The notes beneath the pieces were generated by a model, which was given only the letters and a program-made list of their open reading frames with translations, searched no databases and was not told the origin of the DNA. From Blakeslea trispora (Eukaryota; Mucoromycota; Mucoromycetes; Mucorales; Choanephoraceae), in contig JAIWNE010000198.1 of assembly GCA_025331445.1 (NCBI GenBank), positions 1-35,559 on the forward strand: DNA of 35,559 nt, written 5' to 3'. Position numbers and translations under genes: made by a program. This document shows positions 23,078 to 31,276 of this stretch, in pieces (the first letter of the stretch is position 1; each line of letters opens with the position of its first letter).

Positions 23078-23770
23078 GCGGTCAACTTCAGCGTCTTGTT
23101 GATGCGGAACTGCATTGGTCTGCCTTTGCTCATCCTCATTACCATTGGCCACCAAAATTGAGTCGGCCATGTTGGTGTCACAAGTACCATCATCTTCACC
23201 CTGTCTCTCCTTGCCTTTTCGAGTACCTGGGGTACTAGTTTCCAAGGTGGATGTGCATACAGTCCTTCCTTTGGCCATTGTTGTCGGAATGCGTCTTGAG
23301 CAAGAGCTTCCGGATCTGGTTTCAGGCTCCAAAACTGTGGTACCCGTGTGTTCTCTCTGGTTGCAAACCCATCTATCTCTATCTTCCATCTCTTCTGTAT
23401 CATATTGAAAAACCGTCTTGGAAGAGTCCATTCGTAGATCGGCTTCACTTCTCTGCTCAATTGATCCGCTCGTACATTTTTTATTCCCTGTATATGGAAA
23501 AACCTTAATTTGAGTTGATATTGTGTTATTATCTGTTGGATCTCTAAGGTCAATGTTTGTAACAGTGCCGATGCTGTTCCTCCGGACTTCTTGGCGTGCT
23601 TCAGGGCCGTCATATTGTCCGTGTATATGTGAATGGTTGAGTTTCGGTATCTTTTTGCGTGAAGACTGATTGCAAATAGTATTGTCTTCAACTCGCGAGC
23701 ATTGATTGAAGTCTCTTTTTCTTCCTCTGTCCAAAACCCGTTCGTTTCTATCATCTCGGATGTTATTCCC
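23014..23770 (-). pseudogene. DIRS-A RNase H remainder, out of frame by one base
   Basis: This frame continues the RNase H domain cut off at 23763: ITSEMIETNGFWTEEEKETS, the NARELK segment with its catalytic Glu, then IHIYTDNMTALKHAKK with the catalytic Asp. It is followed by the DIRS-typical region (IDGFATRENTRVPQFWSLKP, QFWWPMV) and ends with a TAG at 23014. The sequence at the junction, tgggaataac, has three G where continuity needs four; DIRS-B has GWG at the matching site. So a single G deletion is likely; slippage cannot be excluded. The same frame is open much further upstream through gag and RT, but that part is not protein-like. Confidence 0.8.
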
Positions 23771-25117
23771 ATCCTGTGTCGGAAGCGTCCACGTGGATGG
23801 TCACCTCTGGTTCTTGTGTCTCCCTCTGGTTCTTTATGTCCAGTCCATTGTATATTTCCGACTTCTCGGTCCACCATGTTAATTCTTGCCAACCTTCTTT
23901 CGATATTTTGCATGGGCTCTCCCAGTTGTATTGCTGATTCCTGAGGCTCCTTGCAAGATCTCTTTGTAAGAATCTGATTCGTAGCAAGGCTTCTCCTAGT
24001 GCCGGTATCATTGCTGTAATCTTCCCCAACAAACTGGCGATCCATCTGCATGATTGTTGCTTCTGTTTGTCCTTGCTTAACTGTCGAATTCTCCCTATCA
24101 GTTTGCTCATCTTCTTCTGTGGTACACTGATCCTCATCTTCAAGCTGTTGAAGTTGAATCCCAAGAATTCTTGGATGTGCTTTGCCTGAAGGTCGCTTTT
24201 CTGATAGTTGATTATGAATCCCAATTCTGTCAAATGATCTATTGTTTGCTCTACAATCTGGCGCATTTCCTGCTTGGTTTTCGACAAGATACATATGTCG
24301 TCGAGGTAATAAACCAATCGAATCCCTTGTGCTCTCAAAGGTTCTAAAGCAAATCGCATTAGCTTGGAGAATACTCTCGGTGCTACACTCAACCCAAATG
24401 CTAGGGATCTGTATTGGTAGATTGTATCTTTGTGTTGAAACGATAGATATTTCCTGGATTCCGTATGGATAGGTACTACTATATACGCATCCTTCAGATC
24501 TATTTTGCACATCAAATCTTCTTCCTCTATCATTTCTCGTAATGCTGGAACTCCCTCCATTTTGAAATGATGACACTGTACAAATTCGTTGATCTGTCGG
24601 CAGTCCAAAATTGGTCGAATCTTGTTCGGCTCTTGAATTGTAAACAGGTTTGATAGAAACCTGCTGTCCTGAGTCTGACTCTTCTCTATGACCCCTGATG
24701 TCAGGAAGGAAGTCACTGCTGAGTCTATCGCTGTTTTGTCGTTCTCTTTCAACCTCAGTGGCTTGGTCTTCCATGGCACTGGTTGTCTCTGGAACTGTAT
24801 TCTGTACCCCTCTTCTATAACTGACAAGGGCCATTGATGTTTGATTTTCTTCTTCCAATTGTGAATGAAGTGTTGTAATCGGCCTCCTGGAGGTATTCCG
24901 TCTTGCGGAATTGTATAGTGTTTTTCTCTCGTCGACAATGTCTGTTTTTTCTTTATTTCTATTGTTTTTGTTAATTTTATATTTTCTATTGTTTTTTGTA
25001 TTTTGTTCTTTTGAGTTTCTATTGGTTGGATCTTGTTTAATTGTCTGACTGTTGAGTGGGTTCTTGTTTGGGGTAATTTCTCGGTGAGAATGGTGGTCCC
25101 CGTGGCTTGGGTCTTCC
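23763..25117 (-). CDS. pol: DIRS-A pol: reverse transcriptase and start of RNase H
   Basis: The pol frame lies -1 relative to gag and is open from about the T7 site to a TAA at 23763. The reverse transcriptase copies element RNA to DNA. Visible motifs are FLTSGVIEKSQTQDSRFLSN, the IRPILDCRQIN segment, MCKIDLKDAY (motif A, about 24480-24515), FGLSVAPRVFSKLM (motif B, about 24350-24400) and YYLDDICIL (motif C, about 24290-24315). It continues through the connection segment (CRWIASLLGKITAMIPALGE) and ends with VDASDTGW, the first acidic motif of RNase H, where a stop follows immediately. No ATG lies near the frame start, which supports expression by frameshift from gag. Confidence 0.85.
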
Positions 25118-25819
25118 AAAAAAACGGCCTGGTATATTTGACTGTCTATATCCATTGCCTCGTCCATAGCCTCCAACCTGTCTTGACTGAGTGACCCTCT
25201 TGATGACTGTTTCTTCAAAGCGAGCTTTGGCAATTTTCTCCACCTCGTCGCTACTAAAGAAGTATTCTTTTCCTTCGTCTTCGTTATCTCCTTGGGAGTC
25301 TGTGATGCTTGCGGGAGCTCTAATTGCTCTGAAAGATAGTTCTTTGGCCTCTCTGTCCAACTCTTTGCCTGTTGCAAGGCAGTATACTGCAAGACGCCTA
25401 ACTTTTTCCAAGGTTTCTTGCAGAGTCTGTTCATCTGCTCCCTCTTCGTAGACATATTGGAGCTCGCTGAATATTTCAGCGGCTCCTCTTCCTGCAGTTC
25501 GCAACCTATCTGCTCCTTTACCGAAGGCAGATACCATTTGTCCTGCGTCGCAGTGGTATTTCTTAAGGTCAGGGAGATAGACGTTGTTGATCGTCCCTGA
25601 TTTTGTCCATTGTCCACCATCGTACTTAATTGTGTCCCTGTGGAACTGTTTAAGTTTCTTTTTAAGGTTAAATGTCGAAGTTTCTTCCAATTCGAGTAAT
25701 ATTTGTTCTGGAAGATCCCTTGGTCCTTCATATCTGAGTTCTTGAGCTTGGAGTCTCCTCTTGAGCTCTCTAAATTCTCTGATTTCTTCGGAAGTAAGTT
25801 GTTCATACTGTTCTGACAT
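25037..25819 (-). CDS. gag: DIRS-A Gag-like protein
   Basis: A 260-residue protein from the ATG at 25819, just inside the right terminal repeat. The N-terminal half is charged and helical (Glu/Lys/Arg/Leu-rich), the middle includes a further helical section, and the C-terminal 50 residues are Gly/Arg/Pro-rich (GYGRGNGYRQ, GRFFGRPKPRGPP), as in nucleic-acid-binding tails. There is no CCHC knuckle. It is the presumed capsid or RNA-binding protein by position (first ORF, upstream of reverse transcriptase). A T7 run at 25118-25124 lies in the zero frame as T_TTT_TTT, 27 codons before the stop, where the -1 frame leads into pol. Function is inferred from position. Confidence 0.8.
   Translation of the reverse strand: MSEQYEQLTSEEIREFRELKRRLQAQELRYEGPRDLPEQILLELEETSTFNLKKKLKQFHRDTIKYDGGQWTKSGTINNVYLPDLKKYHCDAGQMVSAFGKGADRLRTAGRGAAEIFSELQYVYEEGADEQTLQETLEKVRRLAVYCLATGKELDREAKELSFRAIRAPASITDSQGDNEDEGKEYFFSSDEVEKIAKARFEETVIKRVTQSRQVGGYGRGNGYRQSNIPGRFFGRPKPRGPPFSPRNYPKQEPTQQSDN
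25118..25124 (-). promoter_or_regulatory. Candidate -1 ribosomal frameshift heptamer T_TTT_TTT
   Basis: In the gag reading frame the codons are CGT TTT TTT GGA, so the seven T residues form the slippery pattern X_XXY_YYZ. The -1 frame has a TAG a few codons upstream and is then open through the gag stop (25037) into reverse transcriptase. The pol frame has no ATG near its start. Whether a stimulatory RNA structure follows was not tested. Confidence 0.5.
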
Positions 25820-25834
25820 ATTCCACGTTGCGCG

Positions 25835-25928
25835 GCTTAGAAAGGTATAAAGAGTAATAGATTAGAAATTTTTTATTATATAATAATCTGAGAATAAAAG
25901 CGCGGCCAGAGAGCCTATAACCACATCT
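25835..25928. repeat. DIRS-A right inverted terminal repeat
   Basis: This is the reverse complement of 21785-21879. The outer extension 25929-25978 is specific to this end and recurs inverted at 21992-22041. Gag begins just inside this repeat, so promoter activity for the - strand transcript is expected here by analogy with other DIRS elements. Confidence 0.92.
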
Positions 25929-26064
25929 GAAGTCGGAGTGAGCCACACGGCAATTGTGGTAGGTACGACCCACAATGGTTTTTTCTTTTTGTGAGCGAAT
26001 AATTTCCGGAAATAGTGTATAATAATGAAAGAGAGTCAGACTCTTACATACATACTAGTTTTTA

Positions 26065-26205
26065 ACTTAGAATTCGGAAATTGGCCCAAAAAATTCGTTT
26101 TTTGGCCAAATTAATTTCGGAGACTGCGCACAATGATTTCGTTTTTTGGCCAAATAGATTTCGTTTTTAGGTACCGTTAATTTCGTTAAGGTATAATATA
26201 GGTCT
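26065..26205. repeat. Left TIR of the outer Tc1-like transposon
   Basis: It matches the reverse complement of 32825-32934 apart from a ~30-bp internal duplication and a few substitutions. It contains direct copies of 'ttcgttttttggccaaa', possible transposase-binding sites. Confidence 0.88.
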
Positions 26206-26495
26206 TTGATCAGAATAAAAATGCAAATAAAGAGTGACATGCGTTTTATGACCTTTGAAGTGTCTACACAAATTGAAATTATGATGTTGCTGCGTAAGGT
26301 GTTGCTGAAACACACTTAGTCAAACAAGCTTTTATTGGTTCCTGAATAGAGGTACTACGGATCCCTTCGATTTATACAGTCAGACCTCGATTTAGTCATA
26401 CGGTGGGTGGAGGCAAATTCTATGACAAAATCAAATTATGACAAAATAAAATGATGTGACTGTATAAATTTTAGCAGCCACATAGTGTTCCTGAA

Positions 26496-26910
26496 TCATA
26501 AATGCACAATTGGTTTGATAGCAATATTATCATTGCTTATTTGAGTAAAAAGTTCAATAAACTCGTATTTCACTTTAGGACAATGAGTTTTCTTGTTGTT
26601 CCTAACACTCAATCTCTGAACTGACATCTCAGACAGGTCTTCAAATTTTTTTTGTAATCTTACTAATAGCGCTTTGACTAGACAAGCAGTCCATGTTGAA
26701 TGGGCGCTTTGCCCAACAACACATCTACTCTTGAGTCTTTTTGGGTCCATAAGCGGCCATAAAACGAATTTTCAAGCGCTGTTTCTGATTAAACTTATCA
26801 TGCTTATTCTTTTCAGGCGTTTGCCAAGCATTGACAAGAACAAGGGGTGAAGCGTTTGATATGTTGTGCATAGCCACATAAATGTTTTAAGTTTGTTAGA
26901 TTAGACAAAA
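26496..26910 (-). pseudogene. Unrecognised coding-like fragment in the pogo-type element
   Basis: Two - strand pieces, one near 26755-26900 (including SNASPLVLVNAWQTPEKNKH) and one at 26496-26750 (including KRPFNMDC or, in the other frame, QSAHSTWTACLVKALLVRLQ), look coding-like, but I do not recognise the family and no frame spans both. They could be a degraded transposase end or host sequence captured by the element. No function is proposed. Confidence 0.25.
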
Positions 26911-27040
26911 AAGTAAGACCAGAGCAAGAATGTCTTACATTACAAAGTATAATCAAAGATTTTTTCTCAAAAAAATCCGATTTTTTGCTATTCTACTGAA
27001 TTTAAAATATAAAATATCCAATTAAATATTAGATACGAAG

Positions 27041-27142
27041 ACAAGATGTGTACTAGTATGAGAATGCTGTAATCTTCTTTTATTTATATCGAAAAAATTA
27101 TTGTATAAAATCTTGAATTATCTAAAGTATTTATGATTCTTT
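27041..27142. repeat. DIRS-B left inverted terminal repeat
   Basis: About 100 bp, reverse-complementary to 31174-31276 with one single-base difference (acaagatgtg versus acaagaatgtg). It contains gtactagtatgagaatgctg. Confidence 0.92.
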
Positions 27143-27180
27143 GATCTTATTGAGTTTGGTCATGGGCGGGTAAGGGTGGG

Positions 27181-27299
27181 ACTCATACTAGTACACATCT
27201 TGTCTTCGTATCTAATATTTAATTCTGAGGTCGAAATGAATTCTCCCAGAATTGCATGAGATCCTCAGACAAGAATGTGTACTAGTATGAGAATGCTGC
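27181..27299. repeat. DIRS-B internal complementary region
   Basis: 27181-27219 is the reverse complement of the left terminal segment, and 27220-27299 is the reverse complement of the right terminal segment. It directly follows the recombinase stop at 27306 on the - strand. Confidence 0.92.
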
Positions 27300-27305
27300 T
27301 TCAGA

Positions 27306-28304
27306 CTATGGAAAATCCCCTGGAGCATCGAAAAAATCGTCTTCTTCCGTATCCATAGTGGTATCGTCATCTTGTAAAGAGGCATTGGGGATAAGAGGTG
27401 GTTGGAGCGAAAGGACAGCGTTGGTGATATCTACCTCATTTATGTGATCGCGTCGATAGTAGGTGTCGTAGACTGTTTCCGAGGACCAGTTGCCTTGTGT
27501 GACAATATCCTGGATGGAGATACCTTGCTGTCGTGCAATAGTTGAGGCGAGGGAGCGGATAGACACCGATCGGTTTGTCGATTTCTTGATAGCTTTGCGA
27601 AGATAAGAACGGATGGTGGATATCTTCAGTGCTTGAGTGGGTTGACGGGAATTCAGGAACAAGCGGTCTGGTTGTGGCTGAGAATTTGCAAGTCTAGGAT
27701 GACGTAAAAGAGATTTGATTGCTATGATAGGGCAAAGTTGTTCATCTGTATGCTTAAAAACCTGGCAAGTCTTGATAATATGGCGACCTTGGCGTTTTTC
27801 CTTAGGTTTGTATACCTTGAATCTCATTGTAGAAGAGAGAAAGATAACCGAAGATCTTGGGATTCTATGAAGATCAGATGGGCGTAAGAAGGCTGCCATA
27901 CCAAGAAGGAAAGCGACCTTTTGTTGTAGGAGCCCGACTGCTGTAGAATTGGAGGATGCAATGTTCCTAATGTAGTGGATGGTAGGTGTGATGTCAATGG
28001 CATCTTGGTGTTGTTCTATCGGAGTTGCATTGGATAGAATGGTTTGGATCAATGTTCTGATTATAGTACTGTTGCTGAGAGTTGTTGGTTCTGGGTGAAG
28101 TTGGGACACTGCTGATCGCCATAGTTTAACCGTGTTGGGAGCTAGGTGATATTCTGAATGTGCCAAAGAAAGGAAGTTGGTGAGGTCGCTGGCTGTAAAG
28201 TTGAAAACATCAACATTGCTGGTGTTGCACCATTTTAAGAATGCGAATTGTCCTGCTCGATAACTGAGGTTGGTAGGCGATTTGTCGGTAAGTTGTTGGA
28301 GCAT
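27306..28304 (-). CDS. DIRS-B tyrosine recombinase
   Basis: The ATG at 28304 lies about 20 nt beyond the pol stop at 28325 and gives 332 residues, close to the 336 of DIRS-A; the frame is -1 relative to RNase H. The core-binding part includes LSYRAGQFAFLKWCNTSNVD, and the catalytic part includes FLRPSDLHRI (first Arg), SIRSLASTIA (second Arg), QGNWSSETVYDTYY (Trp and nucleophile Tyr). The His of the His-x-x-Arg motif seems replaced: the aligned residue reads Val in VSIR. The C-terminal tail is acidic (TEEDDFFDAPGDFP). The frame is open far upstream, but there it overlaps RT and RNase H and is not protein-like. Confidence 0.82.
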   Translation of the reverse strand: MLQQLTDKSPTNLSYRAGQFAFLKWCNTSNVDVFNFTASDLTNFLSLAHSEYHLAPNTVKLWRSAVSQLHPEPTTLSNSTIIRTLIQTILSNATPIEQHQDAIDITPTIHYIRNIASSNSTAVGLLQQKVAFLLGMAAFLRPSDLHRIPRSSVIFLSSTMRFKVYKPKEKRQGRHIIKTCQVFKHTDEQLCPIIAIKSLLRHPRLANSQPQPDRLFLNSRQPTQALKISTIRSYLRKAIKKSTNRSVSIRSLASTIARQQGISIQDIVTQGNWSSETVYDTYYRRDHINEVDITNAVLSLQPPLIPNASLQDDDTTMDTEEDDFFDAPGDFP

Positions 28305-28324
28305 TAAGCCTTTGGCATTGTCGT

Positions 28325-30420
28325 CTAAGGTTGTGTTTCTATAGCGCTGCCGGATAACTGCCAGACGGAGAGTCTCGATGTCTTGTACTTCAGTGGATGG
28401 GGTGTTGTCGGTGTCATGGTTTGAATCTGTTTGTGGCTGAGAAGCCAGGGTGGAGCTGTGGCTAGTTGTTGTAAGACTGGGTAGAACATGCTGGTTGTCC
28501 AATGTGGTACTACTATTGTTGCCTGTGGGATTTGTTCGCTGATAATCTTGCTGAGACATTTTGTGATGCAGTTCCAGGGTGGGTTGATCCAAGGACGCTG
28601 AAACTGGTTCCATGGTATACTGAAGGCATCGGTCGCCCAAGCTTTGGGGTCTGGCGTCCAGGAGACATATTTTGGTAGTAGCCTGGTGGTCCGGTCGGCA
28701 AATAGGTCGACATCGTGATATCCTAGGAGATGGTTCAGTTGATTGAATGTCTGCGGTTTGATCCGCCAAGTGTTCTTGGTGTATGCACGTCGTGATTCCA
28801 AGTCTGCTACAACGTTGTGTGTCCCCGCAATGTGCTGTGCGGTAATTGTGACGTTGTTCTTCATGCAATATTCCCAAAGTTGTCGTGCAATGGTGGTCAT
28901 TGATGGTGATGTTGTTCCCCCTTGTTTGTTGACATATGATAGGGCTGTTGTGTTGTCGGTCTGAATTAATAAGCTGGTCTGCTGAATTCGGAAGGCTTGG
29001 ATCGCATGGTTGATGGCGGACAATTCTCTCCAGTTGATCGATTGAGTCGTCTCTTTCGTGGTCCAGTATCCGTGGGTGTTCAGGCGATTGTTCAGTTGGG
29101 CGCCCCAGCCTATGTTGCTGGCATCCACTTGGAGTGTTTGTTGTGGTGTGTTGAGGAGAATCGTCTTGCCGTTCCATTTGCTGATGTGTTGAATCCACAG
29201 TCGAATTTCTGCGAGACATTCTTTGTTGAGAGGTACAGGTGTGTCCCAGTCGTGAAGGGATCGTACATGTTGATTCTTGAATCGAAGAAGGTTCCTGGTG
29301 TAGAGGCGAGCTGGTGTGAGTGCAAATGCTGCTGCTTGTATCCGCATGGTGAGGCTGTGAATGATTCGAGGGGACTGTACGGGTGACTTCAATACCTGTT
29401 GTAGAGATCTGCGAATGTCTCTCAGTTTCTTCTTCGGAATGCTTGCCTGCATGGTCGTTGAGTCCAATGTGAATCCTAAGTGATCGATTTGCTGTATTGG
29501 TTGTAGTGTTGACTTCTTCTTGTTGATTAGCCAACCTAGTTCTTCCATCTTCTATATCAGTTGTTGTGTATGCGTCTGTGCTTGTTGCTCGCTGGCGGCA
29601 ATGATGATCCAATCGTCCAAGTAGTAGCTGGTGCGTATCCCTTGTTGGCGGGCCCATTTGGCGACTGGTTTCATGATTTTGGTGAAGAGCCAAGGGACAA
29701 TGTTGAGACCAAATGCCGGAGTGTTGTGTTGGTATGTTTGGCCATTCCAATGGAAGCGCATGTACTTCTGGGATTGTTGGTGAAGAGGAATGTGGAGAAA
29801 TGCGGAGTGCAGATCTATAGAGGTCATGTAGTCGTTGGGTTGTATTAGTAGAGCTACCTCCTTGATGGTTTCCATTTTGAAGTGAGGGGCGAGGATGTAT
29901 TGATTCAGTGGTTTGAGATTGAATACTGGTCGAATGCCCCCGTCTTTCTTGGGAATGACAAATAAGGTGCTGTAAAAGCTGGGTGAAGGAATGTCGATGG
30001 GTTGAATTGCTTTTTGTTTGAGAAGGTCGGTTATTGCTTCGTTGAGTAAATTGTGTTGTTCTTTATTGCGCGGAATGGTTGGAATGGGTTTGGAGGAGAG
30101 TGGTGGGGGTCGAACGAATGGTATTTTGAAGCCGTATTTTAAAATGTTGAGAATTTGATAGTTGTTTGTGATAGAGTGCCAGTTGTCCGCGAATTGTTGT
30201 AGTCGACGGCCTACTGGTGGGTACTGGGAGCTGGCTTTTTGTTGTTGTTGGCAGGATGACTGTTGTAGCTTCTGCTTGAGTGGTACGCGGATGGTCGGTG
30301 GTGACTGGTGCCGTGCTGAAAACCCTGTTGGGAAGAGTGATTGTTGAAGGAGGAACCACCATGCTGCGATGGTGGACCTGATCGAAAGGGCTGCGTGGCC
30401 GGGGATTTGAAGCGGTCAAA
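28325..30420 (-). pseudogene. pol: DIRS-B pol: reverse transcriptase and RNase H, one in-frame TAG
   Basis: The frame is open from the gag overlap to 28325 except for a TAG at 29552-29554 (… QLI stop KMEEL …). Reverse transcriptase motifs are FVIPKKDGGIRPVFNLKPLN (about 29910-29975), MTSIDLHSAFLHIPLH (motif A, about 29770-29830), FGLNIVPWLFTKIM (motif B) and YYLDDWIII (motif C, about 29600-29630). After the TAG the frame continues LGWLINKKKS and on to RNase H: VDASNIGWG, NWRELSAI and LLIQTDNTTALSYV with the expected acidic residues, then the DIRS-typical LFADRTTRLLPKYVSWTPDP. The first ATG of the frame is at 29875, inside the catalytic domain, so expression from gag by recoding is likely. Confidence 0.85.
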
Positions 30421-31116
30421 TCGTGATTTGTTGTTGGTTCTGGGGGCTGTGTTAGCGGCAGAGGATTTCTTCTGAATTTGTTCGTCGAAAACATCTTCAT
30501 CAAGCAAGTATTGTTTATTGTTGTTCGTATTGTGTTGAACGCGATGGTCGACGGCGCTGTATGCTAAATCTATACGACTGTTATGAAGTAGAGTTACACA
30601 ATGTAGAGTTAGTCGACGAATGTCATTTAGAGTGATTAGAATTTTGGCTCTATCCATATTATCGTAAAAGATGTCGCGAGTAAGGATATCCAATGGGCGA
30701 AAAATGGCTGTCGTGGCGTATGCGGCTTGTTTGAGGCGTAAGTCCTGAGTACGTTCATGTGAGCGCATCTGTTTGGCGGCACGCGGCATAGTGTCGGGAG
30801 GTTGGTAGTTGATGCCACGGACAGGAGGATAAGAGTCGATTATTTCTTTGCGTTCTTCTGGCGGAAGGCTGTTGTCGGTCCAAAGGGCTGTGTCTAAGTG
30901 CATCAGCTCATTCAATGGGGCTTCGGGGACCCAGTCGTATCGGGGTCGTAAAGGCAACTCAGCGGGTGGAGAGAGGGTGTCCATTGCGGTGGCGGGAGGA
31001 GGTTGTTGTGGCTGATTGGCTAAATTAAGAACGATGTTACGTAGTTCGTCTTGTTGGAGTTGCAAGGCTTGTAGGATAGCAGAAACATCGCTAGTAGGTG
31101 GGTTATTTTCTGACAT
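30211..31116 (-). CDS. gag: DIRS-B Gag-like protein
   Basis: A 301-residue product from the ATG at 31116. The N-terminus is Gln/Pro-rich (about residues 15-55), a helical middle part follows (KQMRSHERTQDLRLKQAAYA, about 115-135, and DIRRLTLHCVTLLHNS), and the last 90 residues are Ser/Asn/His/Gln/Arg-rich, low complexity and likely to bind RNA. No zinc knuckle is present. The pol frame (-1) opens at about 30420 and overlaps the gag end by about 200 nt; unlike DIRS-A, I saw no perfect slippery heptamer in the overlap. Assignment is by position and resembles that of DIRS-A. Confidence 0.75.
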   Translation of the reverse strand: MSENNPPTSDVSAILQALQLQQDELRNIVLNLANQPQQPPPATAMDTLSPPAELPLRPRYDWVPEAPLNELMHLDTALWTDNSLPPEERKEIIDSYPPVRGINYQPPDTMPRAAKQMRSHERTQDLRLKQAAYATTAIFRPLDILTRDIFYDNMDRAKILITLNDIRRLTLHCVTLLHNSRIDLAYSAVDHRVQHNTNNNKQYLLDEDVFDEQIQKKSSAANTAPRTNNKSRFDRFKSPATQPFRSGPPSQHGGSSFNNHSSQQGFQHGTSHHRPSAYHSSRSYNSHPANNNKKPAPSTHQ

Positions 31117-31173
31117 ATTGAAACGGATTTTTCAGTGATTAAGTGGTAGTGACCAAACGAAAAAAAGAAGATT

Positions 31174-31276
31174 AAAGAATCATAAATACTTTAGATAATT
31201 CAAGATTTTATACAATAATTTTTTCGATATAAATAAAAGAAGATTACAGCATTCTCATACTAGTACACATTCTTGT
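31174..31276. repeat. DIRS-B right inverted terminal repeat
   Basis: The inverted partner of 27041-27142. Gag starts at 31116, about 60 bp inside this repeat. Confidence 0.92.

Larger units (their letters stand above)
21758..25978 (-). mobile_element. DIRS-A: nearly intact DIRS-type tyrosine-recombinase retrotransposon
   Basis: Gag, reverse transcriptase, RNase H and tyrosine recombinase follow one another on the - strand. No LTRs are present; instead there are inverted terminal repeats (21785-21879 and 25835-25928, about 95 bp, nearly identical), and an internal complementary region (about 21957-22052) whose halves are reverse complements of the two outer ends. Elements of this class integrate a circular DNA by site-specific recombination without target duplication. 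Both host junctions read CAATGG. No methyltransferase domain, found in some DIRS elements, was seen. Apart from a one-base frameshift in RNase H, the copy looks complete and recent. Confidence 0.93.
21427..26017. mobile_element. Foldback-like DNA element split by DIRS-A
   Basis: The left end reads cactatttccggaaatcatt (from 21427), and the right end (to 26017) is its reverse complement with one mismatch. TA, or TATA, flanks both ends. The shared arm continues as 'cgctcacaaaaagaaaaaac'. Without DIRS-A the element would be about 370 bp. Its left half repeats motifs like cattgctcactaaaaaatta and its right half repeats the complement (gagcaatgttttaatttttc), so the whole forms a near-palindrome. 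No transposase is present. DIRS-A interrupts the right arm at 'gcaatg/gtttttt'. Confidence 0.75.

Noticed and set aside
23014..25806. A single 930-codon protein on the - strand
   Set aside because: Only the last quarter (RNase H) is protein-like. The upstream part is the alternative frame of gag and RT, Asn/Thr/Arg/Glu-rich with no motifs.
28400..29750. N-terminal extension of the DIRS-B recombinase to 29750
   Set aside because: It is antiparallel to nothing but lies in the alternate frame of RT and RNase H; it is His/Thr/Ser-rich and lacks motifs. The ATG at 28304 gives the family-typical length.
30180..30300. A slippery heptamer for gag-pol frameshifting in DIRS-B
   Set aside because: Codon-phased inspection of the overlap showed only imperfect candidates (AAC AAA AAG, GGT TTT CAG), none of the X_XXY_YYZ form.
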